Origin: Oceanicola sp. 502str15
GTDB lineage: Bacteria; Pseudomonadota; Alphaproteobacteria; Rhodobacterales; Rhodobacteraceae
Length of the DNA: 64,000 bases
Assembly: GCF_024105635.1 (NCBI RefSeq)
Contig: NZ_WYDQ01000001.1
Span: 3,720,501-3,784,500 of the forward strand
Direction: 5' to 3'
In this document: positions 54,226 to 62,604 of the stretch, piece after piece
Layout: each line of letters starts with the position of its first letter
Numbering within the stretch: position 1 is the stretch's first letter
Notes under the pieces: model-generated
The model's database searches: none
The model's input: the letters and a program-made list of their open reading frames with translations, nothing else
What the model was told of the DNA's origin: nothing
Position numbers and translations under genes: made by a program

Positions 54226-56304
54226 TCAGTTCAGCAGTTCGGGCAGCCACAGGGCGATCTGCGGGAAGAACATCACCAGCAGAAGTCCGGTGATCTGCAG
54301 CGCGATGAAGGGCAGCACCGAGATGAAAATCTCCTGCAATGTCACGTCCTTGGGGGCCACCGACTTCAGCCAGAAACAGGCCGGGCCGAAGGGCGGCGAC
54401 AGGAAGTAGATCTGGATGTTCATCACGAAGAGGATGCCGAACCAGATCTTGGCCTGATCTTCGGTCAGCCCCAGCTCGGGTGCAAGGGTCATCACCACCG
54501 GCGCGAAGACCGGCACGGTGATGAGCACGATGGCGATCCACTCCATGAAGGTGCCGAGCACCATCAGGATCAGCATCATCACCAGCACCGTCCCCATGGC
54601 CGAGAGGCCAAGGTCGAGGAACAGCGAGCGCATGAATTCGCCCCCGCCCACCAGGTTGAAGATGCCCACAAAGCTCACCGCCCCGAGCACCAGCCAGATG
54701 ATCGTGCCCACCGTGGCCATCGTGCCCAGCATGGCCGCGCTCAGCACGTCCCACTTGAACTTGAAGCGCACGGCAGCCACGAAGAGCGCCCCGATGCAGC
54801 CCACCGCGGCGGCCTCGGTCACCGAGGCCACGCCGCCATAGATCGAGCCCATCACCGCCGCGATCAGGATGATGCAGAGCACCACCGCGATCATCCGCTC
54901 GCGGGTCAGCTTCTGCTCCCGCCCGGTGATCGCCGCCACTTCCGAGGCGGTCGGGGCGAGGGAGTGGTTCAGGTTCACCCGGATCAGCACGTAGCTGGCG
55001 TAGAACACCGCCAGCATGATGCCGGGGATTGCGCCGGCCATGAACAGGTCGCCAATGCCGACCTCCGCCGACAGCCCGTAGACGATCATGATGATCGAGG
55101 GCGGGATCAGCGTGGCCAGGGCCCCGGCCGCACAGATCAGGCCGATGGCCAGCTTCCGGTCGTAGCCGAGCCGAAACATCTGTGGCAGGGCGACAAGGCC
55201 GAGCATCACGATCTCGCCCCCCATCACGCCCGACATGGCGGCAAGGATCACCGCCACCACGGTCGTCTGCACGGCCACACCGCCGCGCAGGTTGCCGGCA
55301 AAGATGCTCATCGCGTCAAACAGGTCTTCGGCAATCCCGGCCCGCTCGAGGATCGAGGCCATCAGCACGAAGAACGGAATGGCCACGAGGCTGTAATGCT
55401 CCAGCAATCCAACCGCGTTGGAGCTGACCAGAAACAACCCGCGCGGACCAAAGAAACCCACCGCCATGATGACCGACACGATCAGCGTGACGATGCCCAG
55501 CGGCATGCCGGTCATCATCAGCGCGATCAGCATCACCACCATGATGACCGAGACCGTGCCCAGATCCATCGCGCGCATGTTCAGCGCCTTGGACGGGTCC
55601 ATCGCCTGGCCGATCGAAGCGAAGAAGTCGCTCACCACCTCCGCCGGGTGCCAGCCAATGGCATGGGCCATGAAGGCGGCGACAAAGTAGACCACGAAGA
55701 AAACCGCAACCACCTTCACCAGCATCTTCGCCCAACCGGACGACAGGTGGCGGTGCAGGTTCACCATGAGCTGCGACAGGTACATGAAGGCGCCGATGGT
55801 CATCAGGCCCTTCATCATCATCGGCAGCGGCGAGTTGAAGGCAGAGCCCGACTTTTCGATCCGGGCAACCGAGTCATAGGCCCGCACGGAAGAGTCCGTC
55901 AGCAGCATATAAAGCGCAACGACCCCCACCAGCATGGCGAAGAGATCGAGCCACCAGCGGGTGGTGGGCGAGCCGAGCGAATGCACGACCGTAATGGCAA
56001 TATGGCGGCGCTTCAGGGTGATGTAACCGGCCGAAAGCATCCAGGCCGAGGCGCAGAGCACCATCACCGTTTCAAAGGCCCAAAGGGTCGGGGCGTTCAG
56101 CAGGTAGCGGCTGAAGACCTCGTAAAGCGTGGCAAGCGCGGCGACGATGTAAAAGGTCGAAACGCCAATGCCCATCATGTGGCTGAAGGTGTCGACCGGG
56201 CCGTAATCGGCCATCGCCACATCAGGCTGTTCATCCTCGTCCGGTGCCTTGCCCGAAACTTCGAGGTTCGCGTGCTCGAGCCGCTCCTCATACTCCTGCG
56301 ACAT
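54226..56304 (-). CDS. fused TRAP transporter permease DctQ-DctM
   Basis: A 692-residue inner-membrane protein combining both TRAP permease subunits. An acidic N-terminal tail of about 35 residues is followed by a DctQ-type four-helix part (to about residue 195, with YEVFSRYLLNAPTLWAFE). A linking helix pair leads to a DctM-type large subunit (about 230-690, with MTGMPLGIVTLIVSV and LSAEVGIGDLFMAGAIPG). It takes up sugar acids using ion gradients with the binding protein encoded at 56397. Fusion of Q and M is known in several TRAP systems. Confidence 0.93.
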   Translation of the reverse strand: MSQEYEERLEHANLEVSGKAPDEDEQPDVAMADYGPVDTFSHMMGIGVSTFYIVAALATLYEVFSRYLLNAPTLWAFETVMVLCASAWMLSAGYITLKRRHIAITVVHSLGSPTTRWWLDLFAMLVGVVALYMLLTDSSVRAYDSVARIEKSGSAFNSPLPMMMKGLMTIGAFMYLSQLMVNLHRHLSSGWAKMLVKVVAVFFVVYFVAAFMAHAIGWHPAEVVSDFFASIGQAMDPSKALNMRAMDLGTVSVIMVVMLIALMMTGMPLGIVTLIVSVIMAVGFFGPRGLFLVSSNAVGLLEHYSLVAIPFFVLMASILERAGIAEDLFDAMSIFAGNLRGGVAVQTTVVAVILAAMSGVMGGEIVMLGLVALPQMFRLGYDRKLAIGLICAAGALATLIPPSIIMIVYGLSAEVGIGDLFMAGAIPGIMLAVFYASYVLIRVNLNHSLAPTASEVAAITGREQKLTRERMIAVVLCIILIAAVMGSIYGGVASVTEAAAVGCIGALFVAAVRFKFKWDVLSAAMLGTMATVGTIIWLVLGAVSFVGIFNLVGGGEFMRSLFLDLGLSAMGTVLVMMLILMVLGTFMEWIAIVLITVPVFAPVVMTLAPELGLTEDQAKIWFGILFVMNIQIYFLSPPFGPACFWLKSVAPKDVTLQEIFISVLPFIALQITGLLLVMFFPQIALWLPELLN

Positions 56305-56350
56305 GCCTCGCTCCCCGCCTGCCTGATGTCTGTAAAATCAATGCTGTAGC

Positions 56351-56377
56351 TGCGCCCGCCTCCTCCCGGCGGGCGCA
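56351..56377 (-). other. intercistronic GC hairpin between TRAP binding-protein and permease genes
   Basis: TGCGCCCGCC at 56351-56360 pairs perfectly with 56368-56377 around a 7-base loop. On the transcript it follows the binding-protein stop by 20 bases and has no U-tract after it. It is the fourth hairpin of this kind after a binding-protein gene here. Confidence 0.7.
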
Positions 56378-56396
56378 ACCAAGTGGTCTGTCTGCC

Positions 56397-57437
56397 TCAG
56401 AGCAGCCCGGCTTCTTTCATGAAGGCCACGTGGCTGTCGTAGACTTCCTGCGCCAGCTCCGACTGCTTGGCGAAGTCGGCCCAGGCTTCCTGTGCCACGA
56501 CCCGCATCTTGTCGCGCTCTTCCTGGGGCCAGTCGATGACCTCAAGCTCACCGGCGGCCTTGTCGCGGGCCACAAGCTGGCGGTCGAGCCGGTCAAAGTA
56601 GACCCGCAGACCGTTGTAGGCGGCCACATACCAGGTTTCGATCGCCACGCGCTCGGCTTCGCTCATCTCGTCCCAGGCCTGCTGGCTCACGGTGAACTGA
56701 AGGATCGGGGTGGAGTGGATGCCGGGGAAGATCGGGTACTTGGCGACCTTGTGCATCCCGTTGGCGTCGTTGTTGGCGTAGGCCGAGTTGTCGGCCGCGT
56801 CGATCACGCCCTTCTCCAGCGCGCCGTAGGTCTCCGAGCCGGACATCGACACGGGGGCCGCGCCGAGGCGCTTGAACACGTCGGCCGCAAGGCCCTCGGG
56901 CGAGCGCACCTTCACGCCCTTGAAGTCGTCGACGCCACGGATCGGCACCTTGGACACAAAGGCCTCGCGGGCATAGGCGCCGCAGCCAACCACGTGCACG
57001 CCGGGGTAGTGGGCGTCCATCAGCTTCTGGAGCATCTCCTTGCCGCCGCCCTGCGCGCAATAGGCCTGGATCTGGTCGGCGCTGTCATAGCCCGCAATCA
57101 GGTCGCCCATCAGCGCGAAAGCCGGGTCGATGCCGGCGAAGTAGTTGATCGAGGTCAGGTCGCCATCAAGGATGCCGACGCCGATCGCCTCGGGGGTCTC
57201 GCGGCGCGGCACAACCGCGTCCACCGGCAAAAACTCGATGCCCAGCGAACCGCCGGTCATCTGTTCGAGCTTCGGCACCCATTCCTCGTTGAGATAGGCC
57301 AGCGACGCATGGGATGCGTTCGAGCTGGTCTGGATCTTCAGCGTCTTTTCCGCCGCCATCGCGCCGGTGGCGATTGCGCTCACCACGGCGGCAATTGCCA
57401 GTCCGCTGACGGATTTCGCCAGTCTGTCGAGTGTCAT
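56397..57437 (-). CDS. TRAP transporter substrate-binding protein (DctP family)
   Basis: A 346-residue periplasmic protein. The ATG at 57437 follows GGGAGGAG and starts a signal peptide ending at ATGAMAA (about residue 29). The arginine-containing segment VRSPEGLAADVFKRLGAAPV near residue 170 is the DctP carboxylate-binding region, where the Arg contacts the acid group. It hands sugar acids to the fused DctQM protein. It heads a seven-gene operon, and a 14-bp GntR-type operator lies 68 bases before the start codon. Confidence 0.93.
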   Translation of the reverse strand: MTLDRLAKSVSGLAIAAVVSAIATGAMAAEKTLKIQTSSNASHASLAYLNEEWVPKLEQMTGGSLGIEFLPVDAVVPRRETPEAIGVGILDGDLTSINYFAGIDPAFALMGDLIAGYDSADQIQAYCAQGGGKEMLQKLMDAHYPGVHVVGCGAYAREAFVSKVPIRGVDDFKGVKVRSPEGLAADVFKRLGAAPVSMSGSETYGALEKGVIDAADNSAYANNDANGMHKVAKYPIFPGIHSTPILQFTVSQQAWDEMSEAERVAIETWYVAAYNGLRVYFDRLDRQLVARDKAAGELEVIDWPQEERDKMRVVAQEAWADFAKQSELAQEVYDSHVAFMKEAGLL

Positions 57438-57504
57438 GTGGTCTCCTCCCAAGTTGACCGTTACGGGGCCGCGTCTATGGCCTCCACCATGCGCGACTCG
57501 CTTA

Positions 57505-57518
57505 CTGATATATTAGTG
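57505..57518. promoter_or_regulatory. probable GntR operator upstream of TRAP operon
   Basis: CTGATATATTAGTG. The core CTGATATATTAG is a palindrome except for one mismatched pair. The identical 14 bases recur at 59397-59410 beside the GntR gene. In this 290-base region the remaining sequence holds only hairpins and a short tandem repeat (see following entries). Confidence 0.7.
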
Positions 57519-57583
57519 GGCTAATTGCGGCAACCCTTCTGGCGCGTCGAGCCGGCCGGTCGGGGGCCAGAGGTTACCAAAGG

Positions 57584-57622
57584 GAAGGGCCGCCGTGCCT
57601 TGTGGCAACGAAGCGGCCCTTC
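57584..57622 (-). other. hairpin, possible 3' end of kdgD transcript
   Basis: GAAGGGCCGC at 57584-57593 pairs perfectly with 57613-57622, with a further short stem inside. On the minus strand it is followed by CCCTTTGG, only weakly T-rich. It lies between the kdgD stop and the TRAP promoter, so it may separate the two transcripts. Confidence 0.45.
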
Positions 57623-57642
57623 GCAAGTGTGTCAAAAAATGT

Positions 57643-57673
57643 ATGCACGGGGTGTGCACGGGTTGTGCACGGG
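57643..57673. repeat. three tandem copies of about TGTGCACGGG
   Basis: Units at 57643-57652, 57653-57662 and 57663-57673 differ by one or two bases (ATGCACGGGG, TGTGCACGGG, TTGTGCACGGG). A fourth, degenerate ATGTGAC follows. Two of the three contain the palindrome GTGCAC. Role unknown. Confidence 0.55.
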
Positions 57674-57694
57674 ATGTGACATGCGGTTATTCGG

Positions 57695-57720
57695 CCCGCC
57701 GGGCCCGTTAACCCGGCGGG
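57695..57720 (-). terminator. hairpin just after kdgD, possible terminator
   Basis: CCCGCCGGG at 57695-57703 pairs with CCCGGCGGG at 57712-57720 around an 8-base loop, 7 bases after the kdgD stop on the minus strand. No clear U-tract follows, so termination here is uncertain. Confidence 0.45.
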
Positions 57721-57727
57721 ACGGTGC

Positions 57728-58633
57728 CTATTTCCGGCCCGAGATCAGCTCTTCCATCAGCCCCATTTCCTCCTCCGTCAGGTCGGTGAGCGGGCTGCGC
57801 ACCGGCCCGGCCTCAAAGCCCCTGAGCCGCACGCCCGCCTTGATCGCGCTCACTGCATAGCCGGTCTTGCGGTCGCGGATCTTGGCGAAGGGATAGTAGA
57901 ACTCCCGCAGCATCTGCTCGCATTTGGCATCGTCGCCCGCGGTGAAGGCCGCGTGGAATTCCAGCGCCGTTTCGGGCACGAAGTTGAACACCGCCGAGGA
58001 GTAGGTCGGCATCCCCGCGCCCCGGTAGGCCTGTGCGAAAAGCTCGTGGGTGGGCATCCCGCCGATGTAGCTCAGCCGGTCGCCCATCCGCACGGTGATG
58101 CGGCGCACGGTGTCGATATCGCCGGTGCCGTCCTTGAAGCCGATCATGTTGGGGCAGTCGTCCGCCAGCCGGGCAATCATCTCTTCCGTCACCCGCGCCT
58201 GGCCCCGGTTGTAAACGATCACCGCCATCTTGGTGGCCTTGCAGACCGCACGGATATGGGCCTCGATCCCCTCCGCCGGCGCGCCGATCAGGTAGTGCGG
58301 CAGCAGCAGAATGCCATCGCCCCCGGCCGCCTCGATCCCCTGCGCCAGTTCGCAGGCCATCCGCGTGCCATAGCCGCACCCGGCAATGATCGGCTGGCCC
58401 GGCTGGGCCTCCTTGGCCACCTTCACCACGTCCACAATCTCTTGTGGCGTAAGCGAAAACATCTCGCCCGTGCCGCCCGCCACGATCAGCCCGGCGACCT
58501 CGTAGTCGCTCAGCCACTCCAGATGCTTGCGGAACGGATCGGGCGCAAAGCCACCATCGGCGCCAAAGGGCGTGACCGGAAAGGAGAGAAGGCCGGTCTT
58601 GATGCGGGCCTGAAGGTCTTTGTTGTCGAGCAT
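57728..58633 (-). CDS. kdgD: 5-dehydro-4-deoxyglucarate dehydratase
   Basis: A 301-residue DHDPS-family enzyme that decarboxylates and dehydrates 5-keto-4-deoxyglucarate to alpha-ketoglutaric semialdehyde. Schiff-base Lys167 is in GFKDGTGDID and Tyr141 in VIVYNRG. GGTGEMFSLTP near residue 53 and TGLLSFPVTPF at the start are the usual KdgD pattern. The semialdehyde could be oxidised by the dehydrogenase encoded at 44714. It sits 9 bases after the RraA-like gene in one operon. Confidence 0.93.
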   Translation of the reverse strand: MLDNKDLQARIKTGLLSFPVTPFGADGGFAPDPFRKHLEWLSDYEVAGLIVAGGTGEMFSLTPQEIVDVVKVAKEAQPGQPIIAGCGYGTRMACELAQGIEAAGGDGILLLPHYLIGAPAEGIEAHIRAVCKATKMAVIVYNRGQARVTEEMIARLADDCPNMIGFKDGTGDIDTVRRITVRMGDRLSYIGGMPTHELFAQAYRGAGMPTYSSAVFNFVPETALEFHAAFTAGDDAKCEQMLREFYYPFAKIRDRKTGYAVSAIKAGVRLRGFEAGPVRSPLTDLTEEEMGLMEELISGRK

Positions 58634-58642
58634 GTCGTGTCC

Positions 58643-59359
58643 TCAGCGATTGTTCTCTTTGCGCCAAGTCTCGAACTTGGCCAGGTTCTCTTCCTTGGTG
58701 GCCGGGTAGAGGCCGATGATGCTTGCACCGCCCTTCACCTGCTCCACCACGAAATCTTCATAGGCGGTCATTTCCACCGCCTCGGCGCTCACCTCCTCCG
58801 CGATCTCCGCGGGGATGACGATCACGCTGTCGTCGTCGCCCACCATCACGTCGCCGGGAAAGACGGCGACATCGCCGCAGCCGATCGGCCCGTTGATCTC
58901 GATGGCTTCGTGCAGCGTCAGGTTGGTCGGGGAGGAGGGGCGGGTGTGGTAGGCCGGGATGTCGAGCGCCCCGATGGTGCCCGCATCGCGAAAGCCGCCA
59001 TCGGTCACAACGCCCGCGCCGCCACGCACCATTAAGCGGGTGATAAGAATATCCCCCGATGATGCAGCCCGCGGGTCCTTGCGGCTGTCCATCACCATCA
59101 CATGGCCTTCCGGGCACTGCTCGATGGCCTGGCGCTGCGGGTGGTTCGGGTCACGGAAAACCGCCAGCGTGTTCCGATCCTCCCGCGCTGGAATATACCG
59201 AAGCGTAAACGCCGGCCCCACCATATTGCGCCCCTTCGCAGCCACCGGGCGTACATCCTGCAGCACCTGGTTGCGCAGCCCGCGCTTGTAGAGCGCGGTC
59301 GCAAGGGTGGCGACGGAGACGCCCATCAGGCGCTCACGGATCTCCTCAGTGAATGACAT
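58643..59359 (-). CDS. RraA-like protein (HMG/CHA aldolase family)
   Basis: A 238-residue member of the RraA/DlpA family. Conserved parts are ALYKRGLRNQVLQDVRPVA, the central GGAGVVTDGGFRDAG (with the metal/oxyanion region), and GDVMVGDDDSVIVIP. Besides RNase E inhibitors, the family includes 4-hydroxy-4-methyl-2-oxoglutarate aldolases and oxaloacetate decarboxylases. In front of kdgD and under a sugar-acid regulator, an aldolase or decarboxylase role is more likely than RNase control. Confidence 0.85.
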   Translation of the reverse strand: MSFTEEIRERLMGVSVATLATALYKRGLRNQVLQDVRPVAAKGRNMVGPAFTLRYIPAREDRNTLAVFRDPNHPQRQAIEQCPEGHVMVMDSRKDPRAASSGDILITRLMVRGGAGVVTDGGFRDAGTIGALDIPAYHTRPSSPTNLTLHEAIEINGPIGCGDVAVFPGDVMVGDDDSVIVIPAEIAEEVSAEAVEMTAYEDFVVEQVKGGASIIGLYPATKEENLAKFETWRKENNR

Positions 59360-59396
59360 GGCGCAATCTCCCGTGCTTGTCCGCGTGTCGGGGAAA

Positions 59397-59410
59397 CTGA
59401 TATATTAGTG
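59397..59410. promoter_or_regulatory. probable GntR operator in the RraA/GntR divergent region
   Basis: CTGATATATTAGTG, identical in 14 of 14 bases to 57505-57518. It is 38 bases from the RraA-like start and 68 bases from the GntR start, fitting control of the kdgD operon and autoregulation. Confidence 0.72.
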
Positions 59411-59477
59411 TCTCCGGTCTTGCAATGGGCCGTGGAGCTTGGCAAAATGCCGCGATTGCTGGGGTGTGACCGCTAAC

Positions 59478-60209
59478 ATGAACGACCAGAGCACATTCTC
59501 CGATGTCATCGCCCGACTCGGAATCGGCCCCGATGGGCGCGGCGCGCCGCAAACCGCCGCCGCCCGCACACTCGATTCCCTGCGCCGCCGCATCATCTCG
59601 CTCCAGCTTCCGCCCGACACGGTGCTCACCCGCAACGAGCTGGCCCGCGAATACGGCGTCAGCCAGACCCCGCTGCGCGACGCGCTGCAGAAGCTCGAGA
59701 CCGAGGGGCTGGTCGATATCTTCCCCCAAAGCAAAACCCTCGTCACCCGGATCAATCCCGACGAGATCGAAGAGGCCCATTTCCTGCGCCGTTCCGTCGA
59801 GATCGAGGTGGTCCGCAAACTGGCCACCGAAGGCGTCGGCGAAAACACCCTGACCCGCCTCAAGACACTGGTTTCCATGCAGGAAATGGTCGTCGCCAAT
59901 GGCGATGACATCGGCGCCTTCCAGGACATCGACGATGCCTTCCACCAGGCCCTGCTCTCGGCGGCGGGCTATGGCGGGCTGCACCTGCTGATCCGCTCGC
60001 GCTCGGGCCATCTCAACCGGCTGCGGCGGCTCGACATGTGGGATGAGGAGAAGGTCACGCGCATCATCCGCGAGCACCGCGAGATCATCGCAAAGCTCGA
60101 TGGCGGCGATGCCGAAGGGGCCGTGGCCGCCGTCCGACAGCACCTCAGCCAAACCATCACCCGCCTCGACAGGTTGCGTGCCGCGCATCCCACCTACTTC
60201 CCTGAATAG
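59478..60209 (+). CDS. GntR-family (FCD) transcriptional regulator
   Basis: A 243-residue regulator with an N-terminal winged helix (about residues 32-95, recognition region ELAREYGVSQTPLRDALQKLE) and an all-helical FCD effector domain (about 105-235) with the acidic and histidine positions DIDDAFHQAL and EHREII that usually bind a metal. The ATG at 59478 lacks a strong ribosome site. It probably represses the TRAP and kdgD operons and is relieved by a sugar acid. It converges with the glucarate dehydratase gene with only 3 bases between. Confidence 0.93.
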   Translation: MNDQSTFSDVIARLGIGPDGRGAPQTAAARTLDSLRRRIISLQLPPDTVLTRNELAREYGVSQTPLRDALQKLETEGLVDIFPQSKTLVTRINPDEIEEAHFLRRSVEIEVVRKLATEGVGENTLTRLKTLVSMQEMVVANGDDIGAFQDIDDAFHQALLSAAGYGGLHLLIRSRSGHLNRLRRLDMWDEEKVTRIIREHREIIAKLDGGDAEGAVAAVRQHLSQTITRLDRLRAAHPTYFPE

Positions 60210-60212
60210 CTG

Positions 60213-61457
60213 TCAGAACTTGGGCCGGCCAAAGGTCCAGTCCGGCCAATGCTTCTTCATTTCGCTGGCGTCGTCGCGCACCGTGAAGCCGCAGGCGAGG
60301 TAGTTGCCATGCAGCCGTTTCAGCGCCTCCCGATCCAGCGTCACCCCCAGCCCCGGCCCCTCGGGCACCGTGAGCGAGCCGCCCTCAAAGGCCAGCTTGC
60401 CCCCCTCGATCACCTCATCCACCTGCCATGGCTGATGGGTGTCGCAATCGTAGGTCAGGTTCGGCGTGGCGGCGGCCAGATGGGTCATCGCGGCCAGTGA
60501 AATCCCGAGGTGGCTGTTGGAGTGCATCCCCAGGCCGAGCCCCCAGAGGTCGCAGATATGCGCGAGCTGCCGACAGGCCGCGAGACCACCCCAATAGTGA
60601 TGATCCGAAAGGATCACGCGGAACGCATCCCGCGCCATGTTCGGCGGCAAATGCGCGTTTTCAACCACATACATGTTGGTCGCCAACGGAATATCCGTCG
60701 CCGCCTGCACCTGTGCATTTTCGCTCAGCCCGGCGGTCGGATCTTCGAGGTATTCCACCAGCCCGGTGAGCCGGGGCAGCAGCTTCAGCGTGGTCTCCAC
60801 CGTCCAGCCGCCGTTCGGGTCAATCCGCAGCGGCGCCTCGGGAAAGGCCGCACGCAGCGCCTCCAGCCCGGCAATCTCCTCCTCCGGCTCCAGCACACCG
60901 GCCTTCAGCTTGATCGCCTTGAAGCCGTTTTCGCCCACCATCTTGCGGGCCTGCTCCACCAGCCCCTCGGGCGTGAGCGCCTCGCCCCAGGCGTCCCCGG
61001 TCCCATCGGCATGAGCGCCGAACTTGTAGAACAGATAGGCCGAAAACGGCACCCGCTCGCGCACCTGCCCGCCCAGCAGGTCAACCACCCGCTGCCCGGT
61101 TGCCTTGCCGAGCGCGTCCCACATGGCCACCTCGATCGCCGCCACCACGCGGGGCACCAGCCGCTCCGCGCCGGTATAGCCCTGCGAACTGCCCCCGGCA
61201 TGCGCCTTTCCGGCGGCCCAGAGCGCGTTGAGGTCGGTCACCTTCCGCCCCACCATCGCCGCGCCCACCGCCGCGATGCCCTCCACCACCGCCGCCGCGC
61301 CATAGCTCTCGCCCAGCCCCACCACGCCATCTTCCGTTTCCACCTCGATCACCGAGCGCAGCGCAAAGGGCTGGTGGCATCCGGCGTTGTTCAGCAGCGG
61401 CGGGTCGGAAAAGGCGATGGGGGTAATGCGGACATCCGCGATCCGCAGGTCAGTCAT
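60213..61457 (-). CDS. gudD: glucarate dehydratase (enolase superfamily)
   Basis: A 414-residue mandelate-racemase-group enzyme. Key residues are Lys183 and Lys185 (KLK), Asp213 and Asn215 in RIDPNGGW, Glu238, Asn261, Asp285, and His312 in MHSNSHLG. The DPNGGW and MHSNSHLG signatures are those of GudD, which dehydrates D-glucarate (and L-idarate) to 5-keto-4-deoxyglucarate, the KdgD substrate. It overlaps the next enolase-superfamily gene by 8 bases and is downstream of it in the operon. Confidence 0.9.
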   Translation of the reverse strand: MTDLRIADVRITPIAFSDPPLLNNAGCHQPFALRSVIEVETEDGVVGLGESYGAAAVVEGIAAVGAAMVGRKVTDLNALWAAGKAHAGGSSQGYTGAERLVPRVVAAIEVAMWDALGKATGQRVVDLLGGQVRERVPFSAYLFYKFGAHADGTGDAWGEALTPEGLVEQARKMVGENGFKAIKLKAGVLEPEEEIAGLEALRAAFPEAPLRIDPNGGWTVETTLKLLPRLTGLVEYLEDPTAGLSENAQVQAATDIPLATNMYVVENAHLPPNMARDAFRVILSDHHYWGGLAACRQLAHICDLWGLGLGMHSNSHLGISLAAMTHLAAATPNLTYDCDTHQPWQVDEVIEGGKLAFEGGSLTVPEGPGLGVTLDREALKRLHGNYLACGFTVRDDASEMKKHWPDWTFGRPKF

Positions 61458-62604
61458 GGTTCACCCGGTTCGCGTCGATGTAGTCCATGTTGATATCCTG
61501 CCCCAGCCCCGGCTCCTCGCGGCCATGCACGTAGCCGTCGGCGTCCATCTCGTCATCGATCCGGTTCTGATAGTCGGCGGGCGCGTCGTAATCGGTGAAG
61601 GGGTGCAGCAGCCCGCGCTCGTAATAGGTGCAGTTGTGCGAGGCCAGCGCCACCGCAAGGTTGCCCGCCCCGGTGCCATGCACCTCGCAGGCCATGTGAA
61701 AGCTCTCGGCCATATGGGCGCATTTCATCGCCGGGCTGATCCCGCCCACATCCCACACCCCGGTGCGCACCATGTCGCAGGCGTCATGCTTGACCCATTC
61801 GGCGCGGGTCCAGTGCTTGCCGGTCATGGTCTCGGGGCCGAGGATGTTGAGCCGGGTGCCGGCGGTGAGCCATTTGTAGGAGCTCATCGAGGCCTCCTCC
61901 ATCGGCTCCTCCATCCAGACAAAATCCAGCTCTGCCAGCTTGTTGGCGAGCCAGAGCACATCGGAGCGCGGGTAAAAGTGGTGCGGGTCCAGCATCAGCG
62001 GAAAGCCCTCGCCCACCACCTCGCGCACGGCGGCGCAGGCCTTGTAGTCGAGCCGCACATCCGGCGCGCCGGGCATCGGCACCATCCAGCCATGCAGCTT
62101 GATCGCCTTGTAGCCGCGCCCCAGCATCCATTCGGCAAAGCGGGCGTAATCCTCCGGCGTAGCAAGACCGCCCTCCATGTCATCGCCGCACATGGTCGAG
62201 CCATAGGCGAGGATCTTGGGCCGGTAGCCGCCCAGCAGCTTCCACACCGGCTGGCCCGTGACTTTGCCCATCAGATCCCAGAGCGCGAGGTCGACGGCGG
62301 TGAGCGTCCGGTCGGTCAACTGTCCGCCTGACAGGCGCTGCCACTTGTAAATCGCATACCACGCCCGCTCGATCAGCAGCGGGCTCTCGCCAATCAGGTT
62401 GGGCCGCACGTAGCGCTCCAGCACATCGGGGCGCACATCCGTCGGGCGGCAAATGGCCTGCCCCACGGTGCCGTCTTCGCAGATGATCTGCAGCAGCGTC
62501 GAGCTGCCGGTGCCCTCGGGGCCGGGGTGGTTGTGCCCGTCGCTGTCGCGCTGGGTGTAGGTGCGATGGCTGAAGGTGATCGCCTCGACGCGCTCGATCT
62601 TCAT
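61450..62604 (-). CDS. enolase-superfamily sugar-acid dehydratase, function undetermined
   Basis: A 384-residue mandelate-racemase-family protein. Lys169 with His171 (KLH) replaces the usual KxK, so only the first lysine is kept. Asp206 and Glu232 with Glu258 are the metal ligands, and His309 in EVHGTGAG is the second acid/base. The ATG at 62604 overlaps the upstream esterase gene. It is a sugar-acid dehydratase by context. The KxH catalytic pair resembles other acid-sugar dehydratase groups but I cannot name the substrate. Confidence 0.82.
   Translation of the reverse strand: MKIERVEAITFSHRTYTQRDSDGHNHPGPEGTGSSTLLQIICEDGTVGQAICRPTDVRPDVLERYVRPNLIGESPLLIERAWYAIYKWQRLSGGQLTDRTLTAVDLALWDLMGKVTGQPVWKLLGGYRPKILAYGSTMCGDDMEGGLATPEDYARFAEWMLGRGYKAIKLHGWMVPMPGAPDVRLDYKACAAVREVVGEGFPLMLDPHHFYPRSDVLWLANKLAELDFVWMEEPMEEASMSSYKWLTAGTRLNILGPETMTGKHWTRAEWVKHDACDMVRTGVWDVGGISPAMKCAHMAESFHMACEVHGTGAGNLAVALASHNCTYYERGLLHPFTDYDAPADYQNRIDDEMDADGYVHGREEPGLGQDINMDYIDANRVNHD

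Noticed and set aside
58643..59359. RraA-like gene as a true RNase E regulator
   Set aside because: Operon context with kdgD and a sugar-acid operator points to a metabolic member of the family.
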